A program made the position numbers and the translations under genes. Of a stretch of DNA of 25,664 bases, positions 15,780-24,445 are shown piece by piece. Origin of the DNA: Helicobacter sp. GTDB taxonomy: Bacteria > Campylobacterota > Campylobacteria > Campylobacterales > Helicobacteraceae. The stretch spans positions 1 through 25,664 of the forward strand of contig JARIAP010000002.1 in NCBI GenBank assembly GCA_029257755.1, written 5' to 3'. The first letter of the stretch is position 1; each line of letters opens with the position of its first letter. A model generated the notes under the pieces. It was not told where the DNA came from. It did not search any database and saw only the letters and a list, made by a program, of their open reading frames with translations.

Positions 15780-16907
15780 TTAATATTTGTGTATTTTGTT
15801 TTTTTGTATCTTATTGTTTTTATATTTTTTATTTAGTTCTATATATAAAATATCACAAAAACCATCTTTATTGTTTGGATACATCATTGTTTTATCATGC
15901 CACACAAGCAAACAAAGCTTATGGTCTGTATATATAGGAAAAAAATCATAACTATTTCTTTGTTTTAATGTAGATTGCAAATATTCTATCCATGGCAAAA
16001 ATATATTAGTTATACATAAATTTTTATCCACATAACTAATGCTACCTGCTTTACATTGTTGTATTGCTAATGGGTTTGTTGGCTCAAAATTAGTAAGTTT
16101 GAAATGATTCTGCATTTGCAACAAATTATTGTGCTTGAAGTTAGTTTTCAGAATCTTATTTGTAGCATTTACCATACTTTTTGGGAATTCTATTGCCATT
16201 TTATTCAATAAATAGTTGCTTTGAAATTTCTCAAAATATTTCATATATAATATTTTATAATACAAAAAGTCTTGTAATGACTGCGGTATGTTATAGCTAT
16301 CTAATCCAGTAATATCTTGAGTTTCTTTGCTAATATTATTTTGTTTGGAATATTTATTTGTTATGATTAAAAGATTATTAACTAATGCTATATCATTAAA
16401 ATTTTCATAACTCTCATTTTCAAATTGACCTATCTGCTCTGCAATCTGTGCTACAAAACTAGCACTAACCACATTATCATGTAAATCTAATTTACTTTTA
16501 AATTCAAACCAAGGAGCTATATTAGAATCTTGTGATAATACAAAAGCATATTCATTTAAAAGTTCTATAGCAAAATAAGTAAAACTTACAGATTGTAAAA
16601 GCTTATTTGTTGCTATAAGTTTATTGTCTAATCTAATTTGACTTAGATCTGCAAAATAAATTTTTGCAAATTGTTCATATTCTAACGCTTCCTGTTTTTT
16701 AAGCAATTTTTTAACATTTCCTGCAAAATATTCCTTATACCATTTGTTGCTTTGTGCTTGGGTTTTAGCAAATGATATACTAGGCTTATTTTCTTTAATT
16801 TGGGTTTTAATATCTTGTGTAATATTCTGTGTTTTATTTGCACATGCGATTATATGAAACATTAATATAGAAATTATTGTATTGTATATAATTTTTTGTG
16901 CCAACAT
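15780..16907 (-). CDS. Putative lipoprotein of unknown function (375 aa)
   Basis: The N-terminus has a lipoprotein-type signal: Lys5, hydrophobic core IIYNTIISILMFHIIAC, lipobox ending at Cys22, then a polar stretch. The remainder is mixed alpha-helical, Asn/Gln/Lys-rich, with cysteines near QCKAGS, LCITNIF, LCLLVW and FCDILYIE, and a basic C-terminus (NKIQKNKIHKY). I recognise no domain. It starts 37 bases after serA on the same strand with its own AAAGGATATAGATG site, so it is probably in or just behind the rpsA-serA operon. Predicted location is periplasmic, lipid-anchored. Codon use and AT content resemble its neighbours, so no sign of recent transfer. Confidence 0.7.
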   Translation of the reverse strand: MLAQKIIYNTIISILMFHIIACANKTQNITQDIKTQIKENKPSISFAKTQAQSNKWYKEYFAGNVKKLLKKQEALEYEQFAKIYFADLSQIRLDNKLIATNKLLQSVSFTYFAIELLNEYAFVLSQDSNIAPWFEFKSKLDLHDNVVSASFVAQIAEQIGQFENESYENFNDIALVNNLLIITNKYSKQNNISKETQDITGLDSYNIPQSLQDFLYYKILYMKYFEKFQSNYLLNKMAIEFPKSMVNATNKILKTNFKHNNLLQMQNHFKLTNFEPTNPLAIQQCKAGSISYVDKNLCITNIFLPWIEYLQSTLKQRNSYDFFPIYTDHKLCLLVWHDKTMMYPNNKDGFCDILYIELNKKYKNNKIQKNKIHKY

Positions 16908-16944
16908 CTATATCCTTTAATATATTTATAATATCAAAGTATAT

Positions 16945-18552
16945 CTACATAAGAACACTTCTAACACTTAAACACTGAGGAATAGCCTTTAAATCTCTGA
17001 GTAAATCTGCAGATACAGGACTATCAACAAGTATTAACGCTAAGGCATGTCCCTCATGGCTATCATCTTGCCTACCAAGCCTAAAATCTGCTATATTAAC
17101 ACTATGCTTTGCAATAGTATTACCAACACTACCAATAACACCCGGCACATCTGTATTTCTAACAAGTATCATATTACCTTTTGGTTCTAAATCCATACTA
17201 AAACCATTTATATTATTAAATCTAATTATATGACCATCATAAACAGTGCCACTTACACTAACACTTTCTTTTTCTGTGTTTAAAGTAATTTTAACAAGGT
17301 TTTTATATGGACTAGAATTATGTCCTACTTCTACACTAGAATTAACCCCCCTATCTCTTGCAACAAATGAAGCATTTACATAATTAATCTGATCATCAAG
17401 TGAATATTTTAATGATCCAACAAGCCCAAATGTTAAGAATGCATCTTTATATTTCTCAAGCTCTTGACCATTAAGAAAAATATGCAATGTACTTATAGCA
17501 CCATCAATTACTTGAGAAGCAAAATATGTAAGTTTTTGAGTAAGCTCCAAATATGCTATAATAGAATTTGGCATATCTTGAGTCTTTGTAGGCAAATTTA
17601 AAGCATTTGGAAAAGCAGATCCTCTAGCCGCAGAAATAGCCGCATTTGCTGCTTCTATTGCTATTTTTTCTTGACTTTCAAGAGTATTTGCACCAATATG
17701 AGGTGTTACATATATATTATCTAGATCAAGAAGTTTGTTGTTTGTTGCTGGCTCTTCATCAAATACATCAATACCAGCCCACGCAATTTTTTTAGATTTT
17801 AATCCATCATATAAATCATCTTCATTATACAAACCACCTCTAGCACAATTTATCAAAATAACACCATTTTTCATTTTTTCAATTTCTCTATTTGTAATCA
17901 TGTTTGTAGTTTGTTTATTTTTAGGTGTATGAATTGTAATTATATCACATGATAATATATCATCAAAATTAGTTGCATATTCAATACCCAAATCAATTGC
18001 TTTGTTTGGATTAATATATGGATCATAAGCAATTACATTCATACCAAATGCCTTTGCACGGATACCGACTCTACTACCAATATTTCCAAAGCCAATAACC
18101 CCAAGTTTTTTGTCTTTTAGTTCAATTCCATACCAATCTTCACGCTTCCACTTTCTATCACTTTTTAATTGAGCATTAGCACTAGGAAATCTTCTAATAG
18201 AATTTAACAAATGTGTCATAGTTAATTCAACAGCAGCAATAGTATTTGCAGTTGGAACATTCATTACAACAACACCCCTATAAGAACAACCATCAATATC
18301 TACATTATCCACTCCTACACCTGCCCTAATTACTGCTTTTAATTTCTTAGAATCTTTAAAAGCAGATTCTAAAAACCTCTCATTAATTGCAGTAGAGCTT
18401 CTAGTGATTAATACATCTGCTTTATGTAAATGTGTTAATAACTCATCTTTTGGTAAATTAGCGAGATTCTCCATTACAATATCATCTTGTTTTGATAGAA
18501 TCTTTAAACCCTCATCATGTATATGATCGCAAACTATAATGTATTTTTTCAT
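16945..18552 (-). CDS. serA: D-3-phosphoglycerate dehydrogenase (long form with ASB and ACT domains)
   Basis: SerA oxidises 3-phosphoglycerate to 3-phosphohydroxypyruvate with NAD+, the committed step of serine synthesis. Seen here: substrate-domain start, RAGVGVDNVD, the Rossmann loop GVIGFGNIGSRV (152-162), catalytic Arg238 (NCARGG), Glu267 (FDEEP) and His285 (TPHIGANT). After about residue 310 come the allosteric substrate-binding domain and a C-terminal ACT domain (NTDVPGVIGSVGNTIAKHSV). At 535 residues it is the long, ACT-bearing form, so feedback inhibition by serine is expected from family knowledge. ATG with AAAGG upstream. It follows the small membrane protein by 21 bases, in the same order I recall for HP0397-HP0399 of H. 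pylori. Confidence 0.97.
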   Translation of the reverse strand: MKKYIIVCDHIHDEGLKILSKQDDIVMENLANLPKDELLTHLHKADVLITRSSTAINERFLESAFKDSKKLKAVIRAGVGVDNVDIDGCSYRGVVVMNVPTANTIAAVELTMTHLLNSIRRFPSANAQLKSDRKWKREDWYGIELKDKKLGVIGFGNIGSRVGIRAKAFGMNVIAYDPYINPNKAIDLGIEYATNFDDILSCDIITIHTPKNKQTTNMITNREIEKMKNGVILINCARGGLYNEDDLYDGLKSKKIAWAGIDVFDEEPATNNKLLDLDNIYVTPHIGANTLESQEKIAIEAANAAISAARGSAFPNALNLPTKTQDMPNSIIAYLELTQKLTYFASQVIDGAISTLHIFLNGQELEKYKDAFLTFGLVGSLKYSLDDQINYVNASFVARDRGVNSSVEVGHNSSPYKNLVKITLNTEKESVSVSGTVYDGHIIRFNNINGFSMDLEPKGNMILVRNTDVPGVIGSVGNTIAKHSVNIADFRLGRQDDSHEGHALALILVDSPVSADLLRDLKAIPQCLSVRSVLM

Positions 18553-18573
18553 AAGAACCTTTCATAAAATAAT

Positions 18574-19074
18574 TTATCTTTTAATACCAACTTCATACTC
18601 TATGCCATAATATCTAAAATCCTGCAAAACAATATCCCTTATTTTTTCATCAGGAACAAATAAAAGTAAATCAAGGGAATTATTATTTTTAAAATAAGAA
18701 AAATCAATATGTTTTTGCCTTAAAATTTCATTTAAACAAAAAAATTTGTAATCATCAAGATTTTTTATAACAACTTTTGTATAATCCATCTGTAAATCTT
18801 CATATCGTTTAACCTCTACATTTATATCTAAAACATTAGATGGAAATTGATAGTTAGTAGAAGCAATTTTTTCATTTGCATTGTTAATCCAAGCTTCATT
18901 TTGCACATTTTCCATTTTGGGTATATTTACTATACTTTCCTTTTTTGGTATTTTAGCTACTGGTTGTTCTACATGAATTTCACTATTTTGCATTTTTTGA
19001 TAAAAAACATACAAAACATAACCACCAACAGACATTACAACAAAAATTAAACCTGCAATTACACCCTTTATCAT
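18574..19074 (-). CDS. Single-pass membrane protein between rpsA and serA
   Basis: 166 residues with a membrane anchor at residues 3-28 (GVIAGLIFVVMSVGGYVLYVFY), a basic/acidic linker (AKIPKKESIVNIPKME) and a soluble domain, most likely periplasmic. The C-terminal half (about 80-166) has alternating strands and helices, including FFCLNEILRQKHIDFSYFK and IRDIVLQDFRYYGIEYEVGI. I recall H. pylori HP0398, also between serA and rpsA, as the positional counterpart; no function is known to me. Gaps are 28 bases to rpsA and 21 to serA, with AGGA before the ATG, so the three are one transcription unit. Conserved order suggests a real, vertically inherited gene of unknown role. Confidence 0.8.
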   Translation of the reverse strand: MIKGVIAGLIFVVMSVGGYVLYVFYQKMQNSEIHVEQPVAKIPKKESIVNIPKMENVQNEAWINNANEKIASTNYQFPSNVLDINVEVKRYEDLQMDYTKVVIKNLDDYKFFCLNEILRQKHIDFSYFKNNNSLDLLLFVPDEKIRDIVLQDFRYYGIEYEVGIKR

Positions 19075-19102
19075 TCATAAATCCTAATAATAATAAGCAA
19101 AT

Positions 19103-20794
19103 TTATTGCTTATTTAGACTACTTTTAAAGGCATCACTAATAGCATCACCAAGTGTTATTTTTTCATCCGAATTATACTCATTTAACTCTTGCCTTTCTT
19201 TCTTTTTCTGCAATCTTCTTATGGATAACCTAACTCTATTTGTTTTTTTATCTATGTGTGCTAATGCACCTTTTATTGCATCTCCAATTTTTATGTTTTC
19301 ACGAGACAAATTGCCTAGATCTTCATTTTTAATCAAAGCATCTATATCTTCATTATCTACTTTTATAAATATTCCAAAATCCTTAATATCTATTACTTTA
19401 CCAGATATTTCATCATCAATATTATATTTTTTAGCAAACTTTTCACTTGGAGATTCAATTAAATATCTTCTATTAAGTGATATTTTTTCATTTGTCGCGT
19501 CAATTTTTTCAATTTTAACCTCAATGATATCACCAACTTTAAATTCATCTGAACATTTTTTTGATTTATCCCAAAAAGCATCTTCATTGTGTAACAATCC
19601 ATCAACATTTCCAAGATTCACAAATGCACCAAAATTTGTAATTGTAGCAACATTACCTTTTAAAATATCTCCAACTTTATGTGCTTTCACAAACTTATCA
19701 AATGGTTTATCTTGGAGTTTTTTAAGACTTACCCTCAATTTCCTGTTGTCTACATCAACTTCTATTACCTCAACATTAATTTCATCTCCAACCTTTAAGC
19801 AATCGCTTGGTTGCTTAATATTTTTATCCCAAGACATTTCTGATATATGCAAGAAACCTTCAACATCATTACCCAAATCTACAAATGCCCCATAAGATTC
19901 AAGATTGCTAACTACCACTCTAATTACATATCCAACCTTAATTTCATCTTTTATCTCTTTCCATGGGTCCTCAAATAATGCACGAATTGAAAGTGATAAA
20001 CGATTTTTTTCTTCATTATATTCAATTGGTTTTACTTGTATCTTTTCACCAACCTTATAAGCTTTAGCAGGATTTACAGGACCTTTATAACTAATTTCTG
20101 TAAAATGAACTAACCCTTCAACCGCACCAATTTCAACAAACAAACCAAACTTAGTAATGCTTTTAATAACTCCTTCATATGCTAATCCACTTTCTACAAG
20201 CTTCTTTGCGTTTTCTTTTTGTATTGCAACATTTGTATCAAGATACCTCTTTCTGGATATAATAATAGAATTTGTATGATGACGAATCTCAACTATACAA
20301 GCTTTTATGCTTTTTCCATATAATTTTGAATTGTCTCTATCTTTGCTAAATGCAGATAAATGTCTTGGCATAAAATATTCAATGCCACTTGATGATTCTA
20401 CTACATAACCCCCTTTATTGGACTCTTTAATAACACCTTCTACCACCTTATCTTTATAATTATCACCAAGAGAATTTATTTCATCAATAATTTTTTTATA
20501 TTTTTGGGCTTTCTTATATGATACTTTTAGCCCATTTCTCCTTGAAACATAAACTAAAATGCAATCTCCCTCTTTAAATAGTAACTTACCATGAGAATCT
20601 TTTATTTCATCAACACTCATGCGACCTTCTTTTTTTTCCTTTATATCTATCATGACATTTGCATTATCAATTTTTACAATATTCCCCTCTTTCAATACAT
20701 TATCTTCAAGTTGCTCTGAATGACCTAGCATCGAAACAAAATCTTCTCCTTCATTTGGGTACATTTCATCAATTTTTTCTGGACTAATTTTCAT
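19103..20794 (-). CDS. rpsA: 30S ribosomal protein S1
   Basis: 563 residues, the normal length for S1 (E. coli 557). Six S1 (OB-fold) RNA-binding domains follow one another, starting near residues 35, 115, 208, 290, 375 and 460; recurrent signatures are ITKFGLFVEIG, LESYGAFVDLG, ITNFGAFVNLG and IKDFGIFIKV. The last two are more diverged, as usual. S1 binds mRNA at the 30S platform and promotes initiation on structured or weakly ribosome-binding-site-containing messages. ATG with AAAGGT upstream. It heads the rpsA / membrane protein / serA (/ lipoprotein) group. A 224-codon frame on the opposite strand inside it is a shadow. Confidence 0.97.
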   Translation of the reverse strand: MKISPEKIDEMYPNEGEDFVSMLGHSEQLEDNVLKEGNIVKIDNANVMIDIKEKKEGRMSVDEIKDSHGKLLFKEGDCILVYVSRRNGLKVSYKKAQKYKKIIDEINSLGDNYKDKVVEGVIKESNKGGYVVESSSGIEYFMPRHLSAFSKDRDNSKLYGKSIKACIVEIRHHTNSIIISRKRYLDTNVAIQKENAKKLVESGLAYEGVIKSITKFGLFVEIGAVEGLVHFTEISYKGPVNPAKAYKVGEKIQVKPIEYNEEKNRLSLSIRALFEDPWKEIKDEIKVGYVIRVVVSNLESYGAFVDLGNDVEGFLHISEMSWDKNIKQPSDCLKVGDEINVEVIEVDVDNRKLRVSLKKLQDKPFDKFVKAHKVGDILKGNVATITNFGAFVNLGNVDGLLHNEDAFWDKSKKCSDEFKVGDIIEVKIEKIDATNEKISLNRRYLIESPSEKFAKKYNIDDEISGKVIDIKDFGIFIKVDNEDIDALIKNEDLGNLSRENIKIGDAIKGALAHIDKKTNRVRLSIRRLQKKKERQELNEYNSDEKITLGDAISDAFKSSLNKQ

Positions 20795-20956
20795 CGGTTA
20801 CCTTTTTTAAAATCTATAGATTTTGTTATTTTAGTATATTTTATATAAAATTGTGCTAAAAAATTTAAAATTACTTAATTTATTTAATTTTTATAAAATA
20901 ATTTTATAGTCATTATATTAATTATAAACTAATCTCAAATTTTAATTTTAATAAAA

Positions 20957-22165
20957 TTATAAAATATCATTGCCCGCAATAAGAAGTCTTGATGCTTGTT
21001 TGGCATTTAAGATAAAACTAGATGCTACATTGTCCATGCAATTCAAATCAACTTCAAATAGTGCAATATCAGCAAACTTGCCATTTGATAAAACACCATT
21101 ATTTAAATTTAGTGCATTTGCTGGGTTACTTGTTATGGAATATAATAATTTTTTAGATATTTTCTCAATATCAATATTAGAATCCAACAAAATAGTGTTA
21201 AGCAAAGTATATCTAAGTTCTTCTAAAATATTAACATCTATATTTGAGCTTTTTCCATCTGTTGCTATAATATTATTTATTCCCATTTTTCCATTTAGTA
21301 AAATATTTGATCTTGGGCATGATATTATTGCTCCTTGTTTTGAAATTATATCACATACATTTTCATCTGCATAAAGACAATGAACAAAAAGAGTTTTTAA
21401 ATCTTTTAACATGAACAAAAAACTATCTATATCAAAATGTGGCTTAGAGTCGTGTATATTAAAATTATTTGAATAAAATGATTTAAAATATCCGCTTTTA
21501 TTTGTAAGCCATTCTAATTCTTCTTTTGATTCTAAAAAATGAGTAGATATTAACAAATTATATTTCATTGCTAAATCAACAACATATTGTGCTATTTGCT
21601 TATTAACAGAGTATGGTGAATGCAATGCTAAAGAGGGAATAAAAGTTGGACTTTTTAAAGGTAGTGTCTTTTCAAGTCTATTAGATATTTGTAATGCTTG
21701 TTTTGTAAAGTCCTCTTCCATTGCTCCTAATACTTCATGGAAATATATAACTCTTAACTTAGAATCTAAAAGTAAATCTAAATCTAAATCATAACTACTA
21801 ATAGCACATACACTCCCTACACCACTTTTCTTTTGAGTTAATATAGCTTGTTGAATCGAACTATAATTATCTTTTAACACTTCCCCTCTATTTTCCATAA
21901 CGCTATCAAGCCATATACCAAAATTTCCATATCTAAAACTTGTTTCATTTTTGCTGAACTCAAAATGTATATGTGAGTTTATAAATGCAGGTAAAATTGT
22001 ATGATTCTTATAAAATACAAAATCACAGTTGTAATACTTTTGTGCGAGTTCATCAAAATTGCCAACATCCTTAATAACACCAGAATCAAAAACAATCCCA
22101 CCATCTCTTAATATTTCCCACTTTTCATTACATGTTATTAGTGTGCTTGCACCTATAAGCTTCAT
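20957..22165 (-). CDS. mqnX: 6-amino-6-deoxyfutalosine deaminase (menaquinone pathway)
   Basis: An amidohydrolase of 402 residues, similar in layout to H. pylori HP0267, shown to deaminate aminodeoxyfutalosine to futalosine in the alternative (futalosine) menaquinone pathway. Metal-site residues visible: HxH at 65 and 67 (FINSHIHFEFS), His182 (ALHSPYS), His209 (STHFLESKEE with Glu212) and Asp303 (ATDGKSS). GAGGAA precedes the ATG. Other mqn genes are not in the window, which is common. It lies 162 bases upstream of rpsA on the same strand. Related members act on S-adenosylhomocysteine or methylthioadenosine, so substrate is inferred from the Helicobacter counterpart. Confidence 0.88.
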   Translation of the reverse strand: MKLIGASTLITCNEKWEILRDGGIVFDSGVIKDVGNFDELAQKYYNCDFVFYKNHTILPAFINSHIHFEFSKNETSFRYGNFGIWLDSVMENRGEVLKDNYSSIQQAILTQKKSGVGSVCAISSYDLDLDLLLDSKLRVIYFHEVLGAMEEDFTKQALQISNRLEKTLPLKSPTFIPSLALHSPYSVNKQIAQYVVDLAMKYNLLISTHFLESKEELEWLTNKSGYFKSFYSNNFNIHDSKPHFDIDSFLFMLKDLKTLFVHCLYADENVCDIISKQGAIISCPRSNILLNGKMGINNIIATDGKSSNIDVNILEELRYTLLNTILLDSNIDIEKISKKLLYSITSNPANALNLNNGVLSNGKFADIALFEVDLNCMDNVASSFILNAKQASRLLIAGNDIL

Positions 22166-22488
22166 TGTTGTTCCTCAAATTTTTATTTAATTTTATCATG
22201 TTTATTATAATCTAAGTTTTAATAAAATTAAAATCTTTTTCTATCACCTTTATTTACTATAAAATATATATAAATACTACTCATTTTTAATTTTTCAATT
22301 ATACTAAATAATTCTTTGTAAAAAATATATCACACAAGATTATTTTATTATTATGATTTTTGCTTTAACAAAACTACGACTTTTTAAGCCATTTAAAATT
22401 TAAAACATAGTGGCATATAAAGCCATTATAATTTGGTGTTTAGGTTTAATTGCTTTATTAATACATTGCAATAGATTCAAATAAATAA
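22166..22488. other. Intergenic region between the deaminase and CxxC lipoprotein genes
   Basis: A 323-bp A+T-rich stretch without an ORF. It has a small hairpin TGGC-(7)-GCCA near 22412-22426, positioned downstream of the lipoprotein gene on the minus strand, but with a short stem; a possible weak terminator. Nothing else seen. Confidence 0.4.
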
Positions 22489-23127
22489 CTATCGTCTATC
22501 CCATGAATAACTTTCACTATAAAAGTGCAAAACAATAATTTGCCTATCCACTATAAATCCTTCAAGTGAATTACTATTATATGATGTCTCATCATCACTT
22601 TCAATTGTCTCAACAGAATCTAACATTGCACGAGGAAGAGAAGCATTATTATTTAATCTTCTAGCATAAGACAATGAACTAAATTCTTTAATATCAATTT
22701 CATCAATAGTATTCATATTCGAAAAGTCATTTTTACCCAATTTGATTGCATCCATTAATCTAAATTTTAATTCTCTGTTAATTCCCTCTGCAAAAATATT
22801 AGAATCTAAAATCATAAAAAAAGCTTGTTCTATGCTAACATTATCAAATATATATACACGAACACCTGTTTTGCTTCTAGAACCTCCAATTTGATTTTCA
22901 TTTTTTCTTGCAGTTTGCTTAAGAATTGCTTCTTGCACATAAAAATTACAATCATCACATGCAATTTCTACTGCACTTAAATTTAATCCTTGCAAACGCT
23001 CATCAATAGCTAACTTTTGTAAATCACTATCATTTGATGTTTGTATTGGATACATACAACCATAAATAAATATAAAAGAAATAAATATAAAAAAGATATA
23101 GTTTATTAAATATAAATAGTTTTTCAT
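22489..23127 (-). CDS. Putative lipoprotein with CxxC, unknown function
   Basis: 212 residues. A long hydrophobic signal (IINYIFFIFISFIFIYGC-like region, residues 8-24) ends in the lipobox IYGC (Cys24). After it comes a helical segment and ACDDC (Cys57, Cys60), the only other cysteines, spaced as a CxxC. The stretch VRVYIFDNVSIEQAFFMIL resembles, loosely, the strand-helix pattern of secretin/TonB short N-terminal domains; this is a weak hint. The C-terminal third is acidic and Ser/Asn-rich, then SLEGFIVDRQIIVLHFYSES. ATG is preceded by AAAGGAA. Monocistronic in appearance. I recognise no family; a pilotin-like or envelope role is possible but unproven. Confidence 0.7.
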   Translation of the reverse strand: MKNYLYLINYIFFIFISFIFIYGCMYPIQTSNDSDLQKLAIDERLQGLNLSAVEIACDDCNFYVQEAILKQTARKNENQIGGSRSKTGVRVYIFDNVSIEQAFFMILDSNIFAEGINRELKFRLMDAIKLGKNDFSNMNTIDEIDIKEFSSLSYARRLNNNASLPRAMLDSVETIESDDETSYNSNSLEGFIVDRQIIVLHFYSESYSWDRR

Positions 23128-23286
23128 ATTATTCCTTTGAATTTGAATAAGATAAATTGTATTTCATTTAAAACTAAACATATTATGATATTATATCGAA
23201 ATTATATATCAAAGTAATTAAAAGTATTTATAAATATAATCTGTATCACATTGCAATTTAAATCATTCAAATAAAATTTATAAGTT

Positions 23287-24210
23287 TTATTTATTACATT
23301 TGTCTATATAATCTTGTAGCATAACATAAAGTTTATTTTTAAGATTATCTGGCGATATAATCTTTATATGAGGTAAAAACATTTTTACAACATTTAATAA
23401 TTCATCATCATAACTATACTTGCAAGACACTAAAAAATAATCTTTATTCTGTTCAATAATTTTTGGTTCTGATACAAAAGCTTTGCGAAAAAAATACTCT
23501 TGTGAGCTATTATCAATCATAAGTTTTGCTTCTTGAATATTTTGAGATGCCCATACAATTTGTTCTTCGTTAATTAATTTTTCAACTTCTAAATCTATTT
23601 TAAACCTTTCTTTTTTTACATATACATCTTTTATCAAATTTAATGTAAAATGCTTTAATGTTTCATCCTCAACCGCTAAAAGATACCAGACTCCATTATT
23701 GTTTAACATACGATATGGCTTAACATTTCTCTTTTTATCTTTATATGTAAAATTTGTGTGCTTGTTTTTTAGTATAGCTATACTAAGGGTTTTAAAATGT
23801 TTATAATATAAAGCACTATTACTAAAACCTTGATTTTTTACAATAATTGGTGAATCTTTGTGTTGTTGATTATTTGTATTTAAAGTGGATTTAATTCTAG
23901 CAAATAAAATTTCACTAATAAACTCATCGCTAAGATTAGGGTATAGATCTGCTATGCCACTAAGTTTAGCAAAGTCTCTAATATCTTTAAATCCTATTTT
24001 ACCTAACGCCTCTTCCTGTAAATAATAACATTGATTGATATCCCTTTTTAATGGTAGATACCCTAACCTATCATGCAAATCTCTTTGTATTGTTCTAATA
24101 TTAACGCCAAATTCTTTAGCTAATTCAATAGTGCTTATATGCTCACCACTAAGAAAAATTTTTAAAATTTGCCCTAATCTAATCCCTATACCATCGTGAT
24201 TTATTCTCAT
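23287..24210 (-). CDS. HTH-WYL domain transcriptional regulator
   Basis: 307 residues. Residues about 10-50 form a winged HTH of the HTH_11/DeoR-like kind (ISTIELAKEFGVNIRTIQRD). Residues about 150-215 hold a WYL domain: LSIAILKNKHTNFTYKDKKR then NVKPYRMLNNNGVWYLLAVE, with the W-Y-L core at GVWYLLAV. The C-terminal part (residues about 225-300) is a WCX-like extension. WYL proteins sense small molecules or nucleic acid ligands and regulate from nearby promoters; in some phyla they control defence or DNA-damage genes. AGGGGAA precedes the ATG. It is divergent from the TolC-like gene over a 235-bp gap with a perfect palindrome, so that gene is a likely target. Confidence 0.88.
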   Translation of the reverse strand: MRINHDGIGIRLGQILKIFLSGEHISTIELAKEFGVNIRTIQRDLHDRLGYLPLKRDINQCYYLQEEALGKIGFKDIRDFAKLSGIADLYPNLSDEFISEILFARIKSTLNTNNQQHKDSPIIVKNQGFSNSALYYKHFKTLSIAILKNKHTNFTYKDKKRNVKPYRMLNNNGVWYLLAVEDETLKHFTLNLIKDVYVKKERFKIDLEVEKLINEEQIVWASQNIQEAKLMIDNSSQEYFFRKAFVSEPKIIEQNKDYFLVSCKYSYDDELLNVVKMFLPHIKIISPDNLKNKLYVMLQDYIDKCNK

Positions 24211-24273
24211 ACTATTCCCCTAAACTTAATTCCTTTTTATAACTATTTTATCAAAGCAATGTAAAAATAAATA

Positions 24274-24292
24274 AAGAAAATATAATTTTCTT
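24274..24292. promoter_or_regulatory. Perfect palindrome between the WYL regulator and TolC-like gene
   Basis: AAGAAAAT-ATA-ATTTTCTT: two 8-bp arms around a 3-base centre, in the intergenic region shared by the divergent genes. It lies 64 bases before the regulator's start codon and overlaps a TATAAT-like hexamer, a good place for autoregulation. A/T-only arms make some chance occurrence possible. Confidence 0.4.
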
Positions 24293-24359
24293 GTTAGTAT
24301 AAAAAATTTTTAACAAAAATAAACAACAAAATAATGAAAATACAATGTTTAACTAAAAA

Positions 24360-24368
24360 TGATATAAT
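24360..24368 (+). promoter_or_regulatory. Extended -10 promoter of the TolC-like gene
   Basis: TGATATAAT: TGn extension plus perfect TATAAT (24363-24368), 77 bases before the ATG at 24446. Confidence 0.5.
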
Positions 24369-24445
24369 AAATCCCTATTTTAAAGAATAAAAATATATTT
24401 TGTTAATATTTATTAAATTTCAAATGCTTTAAATTAGGAGGTTGC

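Noticed and set aside
19221..19895. 224-codon ORF antisense to rpsA
   Set aside because: It lies fully within the clear six-domain S1 gene on the other strand, has no ribosome-binding site or recognisable domain, and is the usual mirror frame of a low-GC gene.
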